Assembly: GCF_003971255.1 (NCBI RefSeq) | Contig: NZ_CP034660.1 | Coordinates: 186,001 to 250,000, forward strand | Reading direction: 5' to 3' | DNA: 64,000 bases | From: Colwellia sp. Arc7-635 | GTDB lineage: Bacteria; Pseudomonadota; Gammaproteobacteria; Enterobacterales; Alteromonadaceae | Part shown: in pieces, positions 45,128 to 55,225 of the stretch | Layout of the letters: each line of letters begins with the position of its first letter | Numbering within the stretch: the stretch's first letter is position 1 | The notes under the pieces: generated by a model | What the model saw: only the letters and a program-made list of their open reading frames with translations | Database searches by the model: none | Told to the model about the DNA's origin: nothing | Translations under genes and position numbers: made by a program

Positions 45128-45772
45128 TTAAATACCGTAACTCTCACGGTACTTTTTAATACTTACTAAGCTATCAGCCATATCTGTTTTTTCTTCCAAA
45201 TAAGTGATTAAATCAGCTAGTGTGACAATAGAAATTACTTTGGTATTAAAATCACGCTCTACTTCTTGAATTGCAGAAAGTTCAGCTTTGCCTTTTTCTT
45301 GACGGTCTAAAGCGATTAACACACCTGAGAGCTCAGCACCGTGGGCTTGAATAATCTCCATAGACTCACGAATCGCGGTGCCTGCAGTAATCACGTCATC
45401 AACTAGCATGACTTTACCTTCAAGGGCTGAACCTACTAGGCTACCACCTTCACCGTGTGTTTTTGCTTCTTTACGATTAAAGCAATAAGGCATGTCAATA
45501 TCGTAGCTATCAGCTAGTGCCACTGCTGTAGTGGTCGCAATTGGAATGCCTTTATAGGCAGGGCCAAACAACAAGTTATAATCAATTGCAGAATCTTGTA
45601 ATGCTGCAGCGTAAAAACGGCCTAAACGGGCTAAATCACGGCCGGTATTAAATAAACCTGCATTGAAAAAGTAAGGGCTTGTGCGACCTGACTTTAAAGT
45701 AAATTCGCCAAAACGTAACACTTGTTTAGATAAAGCAAACTCGATAAATTCACGTTGGTAATCTTTCATCAT
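45128..45772 (-). CDS. pyrE: orotate phosphoribosyltransferase
   Basis: A 214-residue type I phosphoribosyltransferase of usual PyrE length. Motifs are [18 protein letters not shown] at the N-terminus, [25 protein letters not shown] (flexible loop) and the PRPP loop [13 protein letters not shown]. It joins orotate and PRPP to make OMP in pyrimidine synthesis. It lies 17 bases after rph on the same strand, as in E. coli. No leader-peptide attenuator was recognised in the short gap. Confidence 0.97.
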   Translation of the reverse strand: MMKDYQREFIEFALSKQVLRFGEFTLKSGRTSPYFFNAGLFNTGRDLARLGRFYAAALQDSAIDYNLLFGPAYKGIPIATTTAVALADSYDIDMPYCFNRKEAKTHGEGGSLVGSALEGKVMLVDDVITAGTAIRESMEIIQAHGAELSGVLIALDRQEKGKAELSAIQEVERDFNTKVISIVTLADLITYLEEKTDMADSLVSIKKYRESYGI

Positions 45773-45789
45773 TAGCTCCTAATAGTGGC

Positions 45790-46503
45790 TTAGTTTAAAG
45801 CGGCTTTTTGAATATCAAATAGTTCGTTAATACTGCTTTTAGCAAGTGCTAGCATTGCTTGCATCTCGTCAAAGCTAAACGGTTCTTCTTCCGCGGTGCC
45901 TTGCACTTCGATCAACTTGCCCGTTTCAGTCATTACTACGTTCATATCAGTATCAGCAGCTGAATCTTCGATATAATCTAAATCAGAAACCGCTTCGCCT
46001 TTATAAATACCAACAGAAACAGCAGCAATCATGTGCTTAAGCGGGTTATTGTTAATAATGCCTTTAGCGCGCATATGATTTAATGCATCAACTAAAGCGA
46101 CACAAGCGCCAGTAATTGATGCAGTACGAGTACCCCCGTCAGCTTGAATAACATCACAATCAATCGTAATAGTATTCTCACCCAGTGCGACTAAATCTAC
46201 TGCTGCACGTAATGAACGGGCGATTAAACGAGAAATTTCCAACGTACGGCCACTTTGTTTACCATTAGCCGCTTCACGACGCATACGCGTGTGAGTAGAG
46301 CGAGGTAGCATGCCATATTCTGCTGTGATCCAACCTTTACCTTGGCCTTTCAAAAAGCGCGGTACGCCAGTTTCAACCGTTGCGGTACATATAACTTTGG
46401 TATCACCAAACTCAATAAGCACTGAGCCTTCTGCATGAGCTGTAAATTGACGAGTAATGGTTACAGGACGTATTTGTCCTAAAGTTCGGCCGCTTGGACG
46501 CAT
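45790..46503 (-). CDS. rph: ribonuclease PH
   Basis: From ATG 46503 the protein has 237 residues, starting MRPSGRT as expected; GGAAA lies about eight bases upstream. The longer frame to 46566 adds 21 residues not found in the family. Conserved parts are [54 protein letters not shown] and [11 protein letters not shown]. It trims tRNA 3' ends by phosphorolysis and acts in rRNA decay. The C-terminus looks complete, without the frameshift known in E. coli K-12. It is cotranscribed with pyrE. Confidence 0.97.
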   Translation of the reverse strand: MRPSGRTLGQIRPVTITRQFTAHAEGSVLIEFGDTKVICTATVETGVPRFLKGQGKGWITAEYGMLPRSTHTRMRREAANGKQSGRTLEISRLIARSLRAAVDLVALGENTITIDCDVIQADGGTRTASITGACVALVDALNHMRAKGIINNNPLKHMIAAVSVGIYKGEAVSDLDYIEDSAADTDMNVVMTETGKLIEVQGTAEEEPFSFDEMQAMLALAKSSINELFDIQKAALN

Positions 46504-46670
46504 GTTGAATTTCCTATCGTAGTATAATTGCTGCGCATTATAATCGTTCGTATAACAATTTGACATAATGACGTATCAAGTATTTTGAAATATAGTTAAT
46601 TAAAATAAGGTCATTCTATTAAGTATTTGTCGTTAATCGACATTGAATGCCATCTAAATAGAGAATATTT

Positions 46671-47219
46671 ATGAAATTTCAGTTATTTATCATGTTGTTT
46701 TTATCAAGTTTATTGATCACCAACCAAATTCATGCGGAGCAGTCGGTATATCCGTCTATAATAGAATCAGCGAAAGACTTACCGCTTTATAGCAAAGTAT
46801 ACGACGATAAACGCGATCCTTTTAAAGATGCGCAAGCTGCCATTGCTTTAGCGCAAAAAACTAATCGGAATGTCTTAATTGAAATTGGCGGAAACTGGTG
46901 TACTTGGTGCCATAAGATGGATGCATTTTTAGCAAAAAATCCAAAGGTTTATCAAGAGCTACATGATAAGTACGTCTTGCTAAAAATTAGTGTCAGTGAC
47001 AGCAATGAGAACGAAGCTTTTATGAAGTCGTTACCACCAGTGCAAGGTTACCCGCATATGTATGTGTCGACGAATACCGGCACCATGCTATTGTCAAAAG
47101 ATACTGCAGAATTGCTTAATAATTTAGAGTATTCCACAGAGTACTGGCTGACATTTTTGGCGAAATGGCAGGTAACAAATAATAAGGAAAATATTGATGA
47201 TTCAACTGCAAAAGGCTAA
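46671..47219 (+). CDS. exported thioredoxin-fold protein
   Basis: A 182-residue protein with a signal peptide (about 1-22, ending IHA). Its thioredoxin-like domain has the active site GGNWCTWCHKM (C-T-W-C, about 82-85) and the cis-Pro region VQGYPHMYV. It overlaps the next gene by 23 bases. The grouping with a Tat-type subunit and a GMC dehydrogenase suggests it helps mature or reduce those periplasmic proteins, which is inference. The gene begins a three-gene cluster set between rph and yicC. Confidence 0.8.
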   Translation: MKFQLFIMLFLSSLLITNQIHAEQSVYPSIIESAKDLPLYSKVYDDKRDPFKDAQAAIALAQKTNRNVLIEIGGNWCTWCHKMDAFLAKNPKVYQELHDKYVLLKISVSDSNENEAFMKSLPPVQGYPHMYVSTNTGTMLLSKDTAELLNNLEYSTEYWLTFLAKWQVTNNKENIDDSTAKG

Positions 47220-47982
47220 GCCTTTGACTGCAAAGAAAGTCGCTCGAAAGAAAGTACTTGGCAAAGCTGTATCGCAAGTGAATTCATTTTTTGATGACAG
47301 TTTTCGCACACCTAAATGGCTTCAAAAAAAGGTATCGCGTCGTAGTGTTTTAAAATCTGCGGCAGGTGCGACCATGGTCGCGGCCATGCCAATGCAAGCT
47401 TGGTCTGCGCTAGCCAATGATCAATTTACCCAAGTGTTAAAAACTGACCCATGGTTAACGTTAAATGCGGTACTAGATCATTTACTTCCGGCATCGCCAA
47501 CGGGTCCCAGTGCAAAAGAAATTCAAGCCAGTCAGTATCTCTATAATGTCGTATTCCAACAACCGACTGATGATAGTGAAATTGAATTTATTTATAAAGG
47601 CGTCGGTTGGTTGAATAGCTTTAGTAATAGCCAATTGCAGAAAAATTTTGTCGTATTAACTTTTGATGAAAAAGAAAATCTATTGCAGGCTATTAGTAAG
47701 TCTACAGCAGGTGAAAACTGGTTGAGTAACTTAGTCGGTTATATTTTTGAAGCTATGCTCACACCGCCAAGTTATGGTGGTAATCCTAATGGCATAGGCT
47801 GGCAGTGGTTAGATCACCAAGCGGGGTTTCCGTTGCCACCAGTCGGTAAGCGTTATTACGAATTACCAGGCCAACAAGCGATTAGCAAGAATAACAAAGC
47901 CGCGCTTTCGAATGAAATAAGCACCGAAGTGGTTAGTCACCAGCAATACACTCGCAAACAAGTAGGAACTCGAAAAGCATGA
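47197..47982 (+). CDS. gluconate 2-dehydrogenase subunit 3-like protein with Tat signal
   Basis: A 261-residue protein. ATG 47197 has AAGGA eight bases upstream; a TTG one codon earlier is also in frame. A twin-arginine signal SRRSVLKSAAGATMVAAMP lies unusually far in, around residues 48-66. The mature part contains LNAVLDHLLPASPTGPSAKE, LVGYIFEAMLTPPSYGG and GIGWQWLDHQAGFP, typical of the small (gamma) subunit of membrane-bound sugar or alcohol dehydrogenases. Its stop overlaps the GMC gene start (ATGA), so the two likely form one enzyme exported by Tat as a complex. Confidence 0.82.
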   Translation: MIQLQKAKPLTAKKVARKKVLGKAVSQVNSFFDDSFRTPKWLQKKVSRRSVLKSAAGATMVAAMPMQAWSALANDQFTQVLKTDPWLTLNAVLDHLLPASPTGPSAKEIQASQYLYNVVFQQPTDDSEIEFIYKGVGWLNSFSNSQLQKNFVVLTFDEKENLLQAISKSTAGENWLSNLVGYIFEAMLTPPSYGGNPNGIGWQWLDHQAGFPLPPVGKRYYELPGQQAISKNNKAALSNEISTEVVSHQQYTRKQVGTRKA

Positions 47983-49703
47983 AATATGATATTTGTATAG
48001 TGGGTAGTGGCGCTGGCGCATCACCAGTGGCTTATACTTTAGCTGAAGCAGGCGCGAAAGTTTTAGTGCTAGAAAAAGGTGCTTGGCTAACAGAAAAAGA
48101 ATTCTACAAAGATGAATTAGCGATTAGCTTACGTGATGTTTACAACCCAAAGCTTGAAGATGAACAGCACGTTATCGAAGAAGAATACATTAACGAAGCC
48201 GGCGAAACTTTTTGGGACGGTGAAGCGACGAGTGAGTCAGGTTGGAGCTTTTGGAACGGCACGGTTGTTGGCGGTTCGTCAAATTTTATGAGTGGCTATT
48301 TTCATCGCTTAAAGCCAGTCGATTTTCGTTTAAAAACAGAATTTGGTGCCATTGAAGGTGCTAATGTTGAAGATTGGCCAATCAGTTACAACGAGCTAGA
48401 GCCTTACTATGCCATGGTTGAAAAAGTTGTTGGTGTATCTGGCAGAGTTACTGAACATCCTCATCAAGAACCTCGCTCAACTGACTTTCCTTATCCTCCC
48501 GTGGCAGAACACACGATTTCTTCATGGATAGATAAAAGTTCGAAAGCCATTGGTTATCACTCGGTGCCGGTACCACGCGCTATATTGTCACAGCCTGCCA
48601 TGGGCCGAAATAGTTGTGAATACTCAGGTTATTGCAGTAGTTATGGCTGTTCATCGGGCGCGAAAGGTAGCGGCCGAGCAGCATTATTAAATCACGCGGT
48701 AGCGACAGGTAATTGCACGATAAAACCACATGCGAAAGTTTATAAAATTGCCACCGACAGCGAAGGCGAAATATCTGGTGTACATTACTATGACAAAGCG
48801 GGACGTGAACATAGCGTACAAGCGAAATATTATGTTGTAGCGTGTCAAGCAGTTGAAACATCACGTTTGTTACTGGCTTCTAAAGGCGAAAAATTTCCCA
48901 ATGGCTTAGCTAATAATTCAGGACATGTCGGTAAAAACTTAATATTTAGTGGCGGCGGAACGGGTCGTGGTGATTTCTTTTATAAAGATTTAACGGCAGA
49001 AAAACAGGCACAGTTGAAACAAGTAGGCCCGTTTATTAATCGAGCATTACAAGATTGGTATCAAATTGACGACAAAGCTTTTACGGGTATTAATCGCGAC
49101 GGTAAAGCTAAAGGTGGCACGATAGACTTCTTGTTTTATCAAAACCCTGTTTCACGAGCACAAAGTACAAAATGGCAATACGATGCAAGCCAAGACAGTG
49201 AAAAGCTCTTATGGGGTGAGGCACTTAAACAAAGTATGAAAACTGAGTTCACCACTTATAAAACTTTACGTTTCGAAGTGTTTAACGACTGGTTACCAAC
49301 GGACGACTGTTTTGTCAGCTTAGATGATGAAGTCACTGATAAATGGGATGACCCTGTAGCAAAAATACGCATTGGGGCACATAATCACGATTTAGATGTT
49401 GGCGAGTATTTGGCTGAAAAAGCAGAGAAACTGTTAGGTGAAATGGGCGCAACAAATATTTCATCATCAGTGAGTAGCGCACCGGCCTCAAACTTGATGG
49501 CTGGCGGCTGTCGTTTTGGTAACGATCCTAAAACATCAGTACTGAACAAAAACTGCCAAGCACATGAAGTTGATAACCTTTTTGTGACTGATGCTTCGTT
49601 TATGCCAACCGGTGGCAGTGTACCTTATACGTTTACCATCTACGCAAATTCGTTTCGTGTTGCTGACCATATTAAAGCGCGCTGGCAGCAAGCAAACGCC
49701 TAA
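47979..49703 (+). CDS. GMC family oxidoreductase (dehydrogenase large subunit)
   Basis: A 574-residue flavoprotein. The FAD motif ICIVGSGAGASPVAYTLAEA lies right at the N-terminus, and the second GMC motif is near FWNGTVVGGSSNFMSGYF. The C-terminus has NLFVTDASFMPTGGSVPYT, where the usual active-site His-Asn/His pattern is partly replaced (TGGS and PYTF). It has no signal of its own, so export would depend on the Tat signal of the preceding subunit. The substrate is probably a sugar or alcohol. A cytochrome subunit is missing here; the CSYGCSSG segment is an odd Cys-rich insert. Confidence 0.85.
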   Translation: MKYDICIVGSGAGASPVAYTLAEAGAKVLVLEKGAWLTEKEFYKDELAISLRDVYNPKLEDEQHVIEEEYINEAGETFWDGEATSESGWSFWNGTVVGGSSNFMSGYFHRLKPVDFRLKTEFGAIEGANVEDWPISYNELEPYYAMVEKVVGVSGRVTEHPHQEPRSTDFPYPPVAEHTISSWIDKSSKAIGYHSVPVPRAILSQPAMGRNSCEYSGYCSSYGCSSGAKGSGRAALLNHAVATGNCTIKPHAKVYKIATDSEGEISGVHYYDKAGREHSVQAKYYVVACQAVETSRLLLASKGEKFPNGLANNSGHVGKNLIFSGGGTGRGDFFYKDLTAEKQAQLKQVGPFINRALQDWYQIDDKAFTGINRDGKAKGGTIDFLFYQNPVSRAQSTKWQYDASQDSEKLLWGEALKQSMKTEFTTYKTLRFEVFNDWLPTDDCFVSLDDEVTDKWDDPVAKIRIGAHNHDLDVGEYLAEKAEKLLGEMGATNISSSVSSAPASNLMAGGCRFGNDPKTSVLNKNCQAHEVDNLFVTDASFMPTGGSVPYTFTIYANSFRVADHIKARWQQANA

Positions 49704-49902
49704 CTTAGTCTCAGTATGTTATCGATAGGCTAACTTTGTCGTCTGATGACTAAACAGTCTTTTGACGTGTGCGGCTATATCACTATTGTTAGCAAGATTA
49801 TCATTACATAATCTTGCTAACTTCATTTGATTAAAGTAGATACCAAGTAGTAGCTAGGGCATAATTCACCATAATGTTAATTTTAACTAGTTAGGCGATT
49901 CT

Positions 49903-50766
49903 ATGATCCATAGTATGACAGCATTCTCACGTCATGAAATAAAAGGCGATTGGGGCAATGCAGTATGGGAAATTCGTTCTGTAAATCAACGATTTCTTGA
50001 AACCTATTTCAGACTTCCTGAGCAATTTCGTAGTATTGAACCCGTCTTAAGAGAACGATTTCGCAAGCAATTGAATCGCGGAAAAGTTGAATGTAATTTA
50101 CGCTTTAATGCCAACCCTGCCGCAAAAAGTAACGTTACACTAAATGAAAGCTTAGCTGCAGAATTAATGAAGCATGCTAATACTATTGCTGGTTTAGCAG
50201 ATAATGCTACAGTAAACCCAGTAGAAATTATGCGCTGGCCTGGTGTTATGGAAGCAGAAGAAGCTGACATGAGCACTATTCAAGCAGAAATTTTGGCTGG
50301 CTTTGACCAAGCATTAAAAGACTTCATTGTTTCTCGTACTGATGAAGGTGAAAACCTTAAAGTACTCATTGAACAGCGCTTAGATGGCATTATCGAACAA
50401 GCCGATATCGTTAAAGGCCACATGCCAGAAATCATCGCATGGCAGCGTAAGCGCATTACCGACAAGTTTGCTGATGCCAACATTGAACTAGAATCTTCAC
50501 GCGTTGAACAAGAACTGGTATTACTAGCGCAGAAAATGGATGTTGATGAAGAAATTGACCGTCTATTTAGCCACGTAAAAGAAACTCGCAGCATCTTGAA
50601 AAAAGGAGGCGCACAAGGCCGACGTTTAGACTTTATGATGCAAGAGTTCAACCGCGAAGCGAATACTTTAGGCTCTAAATCTATTAATGCTGATATCACT
50701 AATTCAGCGGTAGAGTTAAAAGTTCTAATTGAGCAAATGCGTGAGCAGATCCAGAATATAGAATAG
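49903..50766 (+). CDS. yicC: YicC/YloC family endoribonuclease
   Basis: A 287-residue protein of the usual YicC length. It opens MIHSMTAFSRHE and contains EIRSVNQRFLETYFRLPEQF, RKQLNRGKVECNLR and the C-terminal SRVEQELVLLAQKMDVDEE and GRRLDFMMQEFNREANTL. YicC proteins are endoribonucleases that affect small-RNA decay. In enteric bacteria yicC is adjacent and divergent to rph; here the same genes are parted by a three-gene dehydrogenase cluster. It is followed by a clear terminator. Confidence 0.93.
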   Translation: MIHSMTAFSRHEIKGDWGNAVWEIRSVNQRFLETYFRLPEQFRSIEPVLRERFRKQLNRGKVECNLRFNANPAAKSNVTLNESLAAELMKHANTIAGLADNATVNPVEIMRWPGVMEAEEADMSTIQAEILAGFDQALKDFIVSRTDEGENLKVLIEQRLDGIIEQADIVKGHMPEIIAWQRKRITDKFADANIELESSRVEQELVLLAQKMDVDEEIDRLFSHVKETRSILKKGGAQGRRLDFMMQEFNREANTLGSKSINADITNSAVELKVLIEQMREQIQNIE

Positions 50767-50791
50767 TGTTTTAGTTTATTTTAAATCACTG

Positions 50792-50832
50792 AAAGCCATA
50801 GTTAACACTTAAGTTTAGCTATGGCTTTTTTT
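50792..50832 (+). terminator. rho-independent terminator after yicC
   Basis: AAAGCCATAG (50792-50801) pairs with CTATGGCTTT (50819-50828), and the T-run continues to 50832. Confidence 0.85.
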
Positions 50833-50933
50833 ATGCCGTATCCGTTATATTCAGATAGAAAAACCTGAGATTGCTTGGTATAACTTACTCTTAGTTTACG
50901 TTAAATCGTTATTTTCAATTGGGATGCCTTCAT

Positions 50934-51605
50934 ATGATCACACTATCCATAGAGCAATGCCGCATTATTGGTATCATGCTAGAAAAAGAAACCACTACGC
51001 CTGAGCAATATCCACTTTCAATCAACGGCATCACGACAGCGTGTAATCAAAAAAGTAACCGTGAGCCTGTTATGTCACTTAGTGAAGCTGACGTGCAAAA
51101 CAGTGTCGATGAACTAGTAAAAATGAACTTGTTGATGATAGATCACAAAGCTTCAGGTCGTGTGAGTAAATATTTTCATCGTTTTTGTGACACCGAATTT
51201 GGATATTTAAAATTCACTGCCCAGCAACGAGCTATTATCTGCCTGTTATTGCTCAGAGGGCCGCAAACGCCGGGCGAGTTAAGAACACGCAGTAATCGTC
51301 TTGCTGACTTTGCCGATGTAAGTGAAGTTGAAAGTGCGTTAAATCAATTACAAAATTTAAATAATCAAACACTGGTTAAAAAACTAGAGCGAGAACCAGG
51401 TAAGCGCGAATCTCGCTATGTGCAGTTATTTTCAGATTTTGAATACAGTAACGTAGTTGAAGCTGAAACAATTAATGCCCAGTTACAAGTATCGTCATCA
51501 GAGGATGGTAAACAATTAGCTCAGCGAGTTACGGCATTAGAACAGCAAGTTACGGCATTAACCGAACAAATAGCCTGCTTAACTGAACTGCTCGAAGATA
51601 AGTAA
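50934..51605 (+). CDS. YceH family (DUF480) protein
   Basis: A 223-residue protein from ATG 50934 (the TTG at 50919 adds five residues). Two winged-helix domains are visible: EQCRIIGIMLEKETTTPEQY with SINGITTACNQKSNREPVM, and RAIICLLLLRGPQTPGELR. The C-terminus is a short coiled coil with the repeat VTALEQQVTALTEQ. The DUF480 family is widely conserved without a settled function; its fold suggests DNA binding. It stands alone after the yicC terminator. Confidence 0.88.
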   Translation: MITLSIEQCRIIGIMLEKETTTPEQYPLSINGITTACNQKSNREPVMSLSEADVQNSVDELVKMNLLMIDHKASGRVSKYFHRFCDTEFGYLKFTAQQRAIICLLLLRGPQTPGELRTRSNRLADFADVSEVESALNQLQNLNNQTLVKKLEREPGKRESRYVQLFSDFEYSNVVEAETINAQLQVSSSEDGKQLAQRVTALEQQVTALTEQIACLTELLEDK

Positions 51606-51737
51606 TTATTACTTTTCTATGTTTGAGTTAATCTATTGAGCTGTTGATTGAAAATGATGGCATTTAGGCTGTAGCGTATTGCTTTAGTTTAGCTTCACGC
51701 GGTCTTTGTCGAATCTTACTCGAATCCATGTCTCAGC

Positions 51738-52142
51738 TTATTGAGAATGCACCAACCCAGTTTCATCATTTTCAAAGCCATGACAAATATAACCTGCTAA
51801 CTGGCGTTTTTTCTTTGATATTTGATGAAAATGCTCAAAGCCGACTGAAAAGGCAAATGGGTTGGCATTGTAGTCGGCATACGATTGATCATTGCCGTTC
51901 TTTGCTTCCCTAACGCCAGAAGCGAATGAGCTTAAAAAGTCGTCGCGATTATTGAGTAGAATAACCGTAGCGCCGGTATCGCTTTCAACAAGCTCTAATG
52001 CGCCTAGCTCAATATACTTATCAACTACTGTATTATTGAAAAAACCACCATATTGTTCGGTTTCACCATCATAAGTAACGGCTGAGTCATTTGTTGCTTC
52101 CATTAAAGAGACAAATAACTCTCTTACTTTTTTTGAAATCAC
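51738..52142 (-). CDS. hypothetical protein
   Basis: A 134-residue soluble protein. It begins MISKKVRELFVSLMEATND and contains GGFFNNTVVDKYIELGALEL, then a polar middle and a final Lys-rich turn followed by AGYICHG. No family is recognised and no signal or membrane segment is seen. TTGTTCC-type AT-rich sequence precedes the start; the ribosome binding site on the coding strand is AAGGAACAAGGTG. Confidence 0.6.
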   Translation of the reverse strand: MISKKVRELFVSLMEATNDSAVTYDGETEQYGGFFNNTVVDKYIELGALELVESDTGATVILLNNRDDFLSSFASGVREAKNGNDQSYADYNANPFAFSVGFEHFHQISKKKRQLAGYICHGFENDETGLVHSQ

Positions 52143-52260
52143 ACCTTGTTCCTTTTTACTTAATAGCTGAGTCGTTTACTACTATTTGCACCCACACCCA
52201 CAATACAAGGTTGAGGCTGACAGTTACCGCCAGCCATTAACCATTTTAATTAGAGTGAAT

Positions 52261-53412
52261 CTAACTGCCTAATATTTTAAGCGGTAGCGACAAAGCGTCA
52301 TTCGCTGTTTGGCCCACCAGCCAAATAATGGCACTTAAACCACCAACCGTCACAACATACCAGACAGCTGATACGATTTGTGCGTAGCGATTAAGCGGCA
52401 GTAATTGGCTAAGGTGTCGACGTTTATATTCAAAGAATATTTCAATACTACCAATAGCCAACAAAAAGCCTAATAGTGCTAAACCAAAGTAATAACTGAT
52501 ATAAATACCTAGCACTGCGCCTAACGCACAGGCAATTAAACCGACTTTAGAATTGATGGAGAAAGCGATACTTTTAAGTACGTGCCCACCGTCTAATGGC
52601 AATATAGGTAACATGTTGAATAAGTTGAGTAGGGCATTAAATACCGCTAAGCCGGCCAATATTTCAATGTCGGTCAGCCAATAACCGATTAAGCAGGCAA
52701 TCGACAGTATTAAGCCGAAGAAGGGACCCATAATTGAAATGACAATATCTTGCCAGCGTGTATTAATTTTGTCATCGCTTAATGCTAAGCCACCAACAAA
52801 GGGAATGAGGTATATACCTTTGGTTTTTAGGCCAAAGTATTTCATTGCTTTGATGTGACCATATTCATGAAAAACTAAACAAAGAATGAGCGCGATAGCG
52901 AATTCGATAGAAAATAACCAACTATAAGCCGCCAAACTACCGGCAGCAAAAAGCACTTTAATCACTTTGGCGCTTTTTAATAGTTTTAAACCCAGACCTG
53001 CCATACCGACTAAGCTAAATTTAATCGGTTGTTTTTCACCTAGGGTAATTTGACGTTGTTCTATGTCTTTTTCAAGTAGCGTATTGTCGTGTATTAGCTC
53101 GTTATTAATTAATAATTGAAATTGCAGTGCAAAAGGTTGCCATTGCAACGAACCGTTAAGTTCAATGGGCAGCTCGCCTTGCTCATTTTGTAGGGAAAAT
53201 TTATGTGAAAATACATCACCGTCGGCATTGGCATTAATTTGTGAGACACATTGGTCGTCCCAAAACAATTCTTGCCATCCGGCCATTGAACCTTCTAACC
53301 TTAGTTTTTTGCCTAAACACTCTATTTCTAATAATTGCACTTCATTACCTTTGCACTCAAAACCTTGCCCGATTATCGCTATATTTATGGAGGCGGCAAG
53401 GTTTATCGACAA
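52261..53412 (-). CDS. site-2 protease family (M50) membrane metalloprotease
   Basis: A 383-residue protein. An N-terminal soluble part of about 140 residues is beta-rich and unlike PDZ. The membrane core has the zinc motif CLVFHEYGHIKAMKYFG (HExxH, near residue 185) and the third ligand in NMLPILPLDGGHVLKS, both intact. About six helices follow the general M50 plan, close to the SpoIVFB/Rip3 branch. Substrates are unknown. It is flanked by unrelated genes on the same strand and has no anti-sigma gene beside it. Confidence 0.85.
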   Translation of the reverse strand: MSINLAASINIAIIGQGFECKGNEVQLLEIECLGKKLRLEGSMAGWQELFWDDQCVSQINANADGDVFSHKFSLQNEQGELPIELNGSLQWQPFALQFQLLINNELIHDNTLLEKDIEQRQITLGEKQPIKFSLVGMAGLGLKLLKSAKVIKVLFAAGSLAAYSWLFSIEFAIALILCLVFHEYGHIKAMKYFGLKTKGIYLIPFVGGLALSDDKINTRWQDIVISIMGPFFGLILSIACLIGYWLTDIEILAGLAVFNALLNLFNMLPILPLDGGHVLKSIAFSINSKVGLIACALGAVLGIYISYYFGLALLGFLLAIGSIEIFFEYKRRHLSQLLPLNRYAQIVSAVWYVVTVGGLSAIIWLVGQTANDALSLPLKILGS

Positions 53413-53497
53413 AAAATTACTGAATACTTATTATGGTCATAAATTTATCTCTTACATCAGTGTAGAAGTCCATTTCGATGCAGTATTTATTAGGGGC

Positions 53498-54799
53498 TTA
53501 CTCTATACCCATGCAGTTTGCGTAATAAGTGACTGTTGCTGGCCAATCAGAAAACACACCTACTACACCCACATCTTTTGCTAAAACGTCTAATAATATT
53601 AGTACATCAGCTTCGTTATTTATCGCATCCGTTATGCTTTGGTAGTACCAACCACCACCGTTAGCCAGTAAGCCTGAGCGTTCAAGTGACCACGCTATAA
53701 TGTTAAGTTCAGCTGCTTTGGCGGCATTTGCGTATGCAGAAGGGATGATTTTACCTTCAGAGTTTAAGGTAACTAGCATCCATAATGGCGGTGCAATGTA
53801 CTCAATACCTTGGCTTTTTAGTTGTTCCATACTGGGTGTCCAAGTTGCTGAATTTTGAGGGTCAAAACCGGCATCAGTATTTCTACCGTCAAGAAATACT
53901 GCTTGTTTGCCAAATTCGGCATTGTTGGCTATCCAGTATTCAACATCTTCAAGATTAAAAGATTGTGGAAAGACTTGTGAAGCGGGTACGCCAGCCGCGG
54001 TGTATTCGTCTAGCATTTTTTGCGCATAATCGGCTTGGCTAAAGCCGTCAAATGGCATTGATACACTGGCCGACTTTAATTCCGGTGTCATTTTTACTCC
54101 AGCATTTTTAAACATTTCGATACTTTCGGCATGAGTCATTACCGTACCATCACCGGAATATAAGTCAGTACGCCAATCAGGTGTACCGGCTAAATAAGCC
54201 TCTACTGTGGTTGCTTGCAAGTTCGCACCATCCATTTTACCTTTCAATGTTTTAAATTCAGCAAGTGTAATATCACTTGTACAACATTGAGCGTTTGCTG
54301 TTATGCCATTAGCCGGATCAGCAGGCGAAAATGGTACGGAGCATTTTTCAGCAAGCTCAGGAATAGCTAATATATTGGTTGTGGTCGCTAAGTCACATTG
54401 CGAATGACGACACACTAGGGCTTGGTCTGCGGTAAATGTAACGTCGCATTCGACAATGCCTGCGCCTGAATCTATCGCAGCTTGGTAAGACTCTTTCGTA
54501 TGTTCAGGAAATTGCATGGAGGCACCACGATGCCCGATCGAGAAATCTGAGCGATAAAAGGTCTTGTCTTTACATTGTGCTAGTTTGGTTTTTAGCGTGC
54601 TGTCTTGCATTTCGTTAATCAAAAATAAGGGTCTAACACCAACTTTAGCCACAACTTTATTTGTGGTATCAACAATTGCTTTAGCCGGCGCTTCAACAAT
54701 AGCGTTACTGTTACTGTCATTATTGTTACAGCCTACTTGCAGAAAAGAGGCGGTTAACACGAGTATAATCCATTGCTTTTTGGGCAAGTTAGTTTGCAT
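53498..54799 (-). CDS. glycerophosphodiester phosphodiesterase lipoprotein
   Basis: A 433-residue protein with a lipoprotein signal (FLQVGC, lipidated Cys at residue 24) and an Asn/Asp/Ser linker. The GDPD domain spans about 85-430. [20 protein letters not shown] holds the catalytic His-Arg and metal Glu, [20 protein letters not shown] has Glu-Asp and the second His, and [11 protein letters not shown] has the later Glu. All catalytic residues are kept, resembling periplasmic GlpQ. It would split glycerophosphodiesters into glycerol-3-phosphate and an alcohol. Several Cys could form disulfides. Confidence 0.85.
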   Translation of the reverse strand: MQTNLPKKQWIILVLTASFLQVGCNNNDSNSNAIVEAPAKAIVDTTNKVVAKVGVRPLFLINEMQDSTLKTKLAQCKDKTFYRSDFSIGHRGASMQFPEHTKESYQAAIDSGAGIVECDVTFTADQALVCRHSQCDLATTTNILAIPELAEKCSVPFSPADPANGITANAQCCTSDITLAEFKTLKGKMDGANLQATTVEAYLAGTPDWRTDLYSGDGTVMTHAESIEMFKNAGVKMTPELKSASVSMPFDGFSQADYAQKMLDEYTAAGVPASQVFPQSFNLEDVEYWIANNAEFGKQAVFLDGRNTDAGFDPQNSATWTPSMEQLKSQGIEYIAPPLWMLVTLNSEGKIIPSAYANAAKAAELNIIAWSLERSGLLANGGGWYYQSITDAINNEADVLILLDVLAKDVGVVGVFSDWPATVTYYANCMGIE

Positions 54800-55225
54800 A
54801 TCAGTGCCTTATATTTACCATCATAGGAAAGTGCATCAGTTAACTTAAAAGATAACTGAACAGATAATGTAGAGATACACGATGCTAGATGAGGATTATG
54901 ACAATTTAGCGATATTTTTATGGCAAACTGATGATTATAAAGAATATTACTGACTAGTTTACAGTTGAACGCAGCATGAGGTGCTTGAGAGCGGAAAAGT
55001 TACTTAGAGGATATTTATCAATTAGATAAAGAAAAACTAATGAGGTTTTAAATGGAAATCACCACGTAACAAGCAATAATAACAGGCTATTTTGATTTGT
55101 ATGAGCTCTGCGCTCACAAGGCAATAAAGCACTGATACGCAGAACGACTGCTTATGTGGCAGTTGTTCTGCGTTTATATTGGCATTGGCTATGAACAGAT
55201 AAACGCAGCGGTAAAGGTTATTGCG
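54800..55225. other. intergenic region between the GDPD and helicase genes
   Basis: The 426 bases hold the GDPD promoter side and the downstream flank of the helicase gene, both on the minus strand. Two hairpins are visible: TCAGTTA/TAACTGA near 54837-54860 and the longer one at 55137-55173. No gene, repeat copy or operator was recognised. Confidence 0.45.
55137..55173. repeat. 15-bp inverted repeat downstream of the DEAD-box helicase gene
   Basis: ACGCAGAACGACTGC (55137-55151) and GCAGTTGTTCTGCGT (55159-55173) are complementary with one mismatch or G-T pair and a seven-base loop. It lies just after the helicase stop on the minus strand. There is no T-run on that strand, so it may stop RNA decay rather than transcription. 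Confidence 0.6.
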
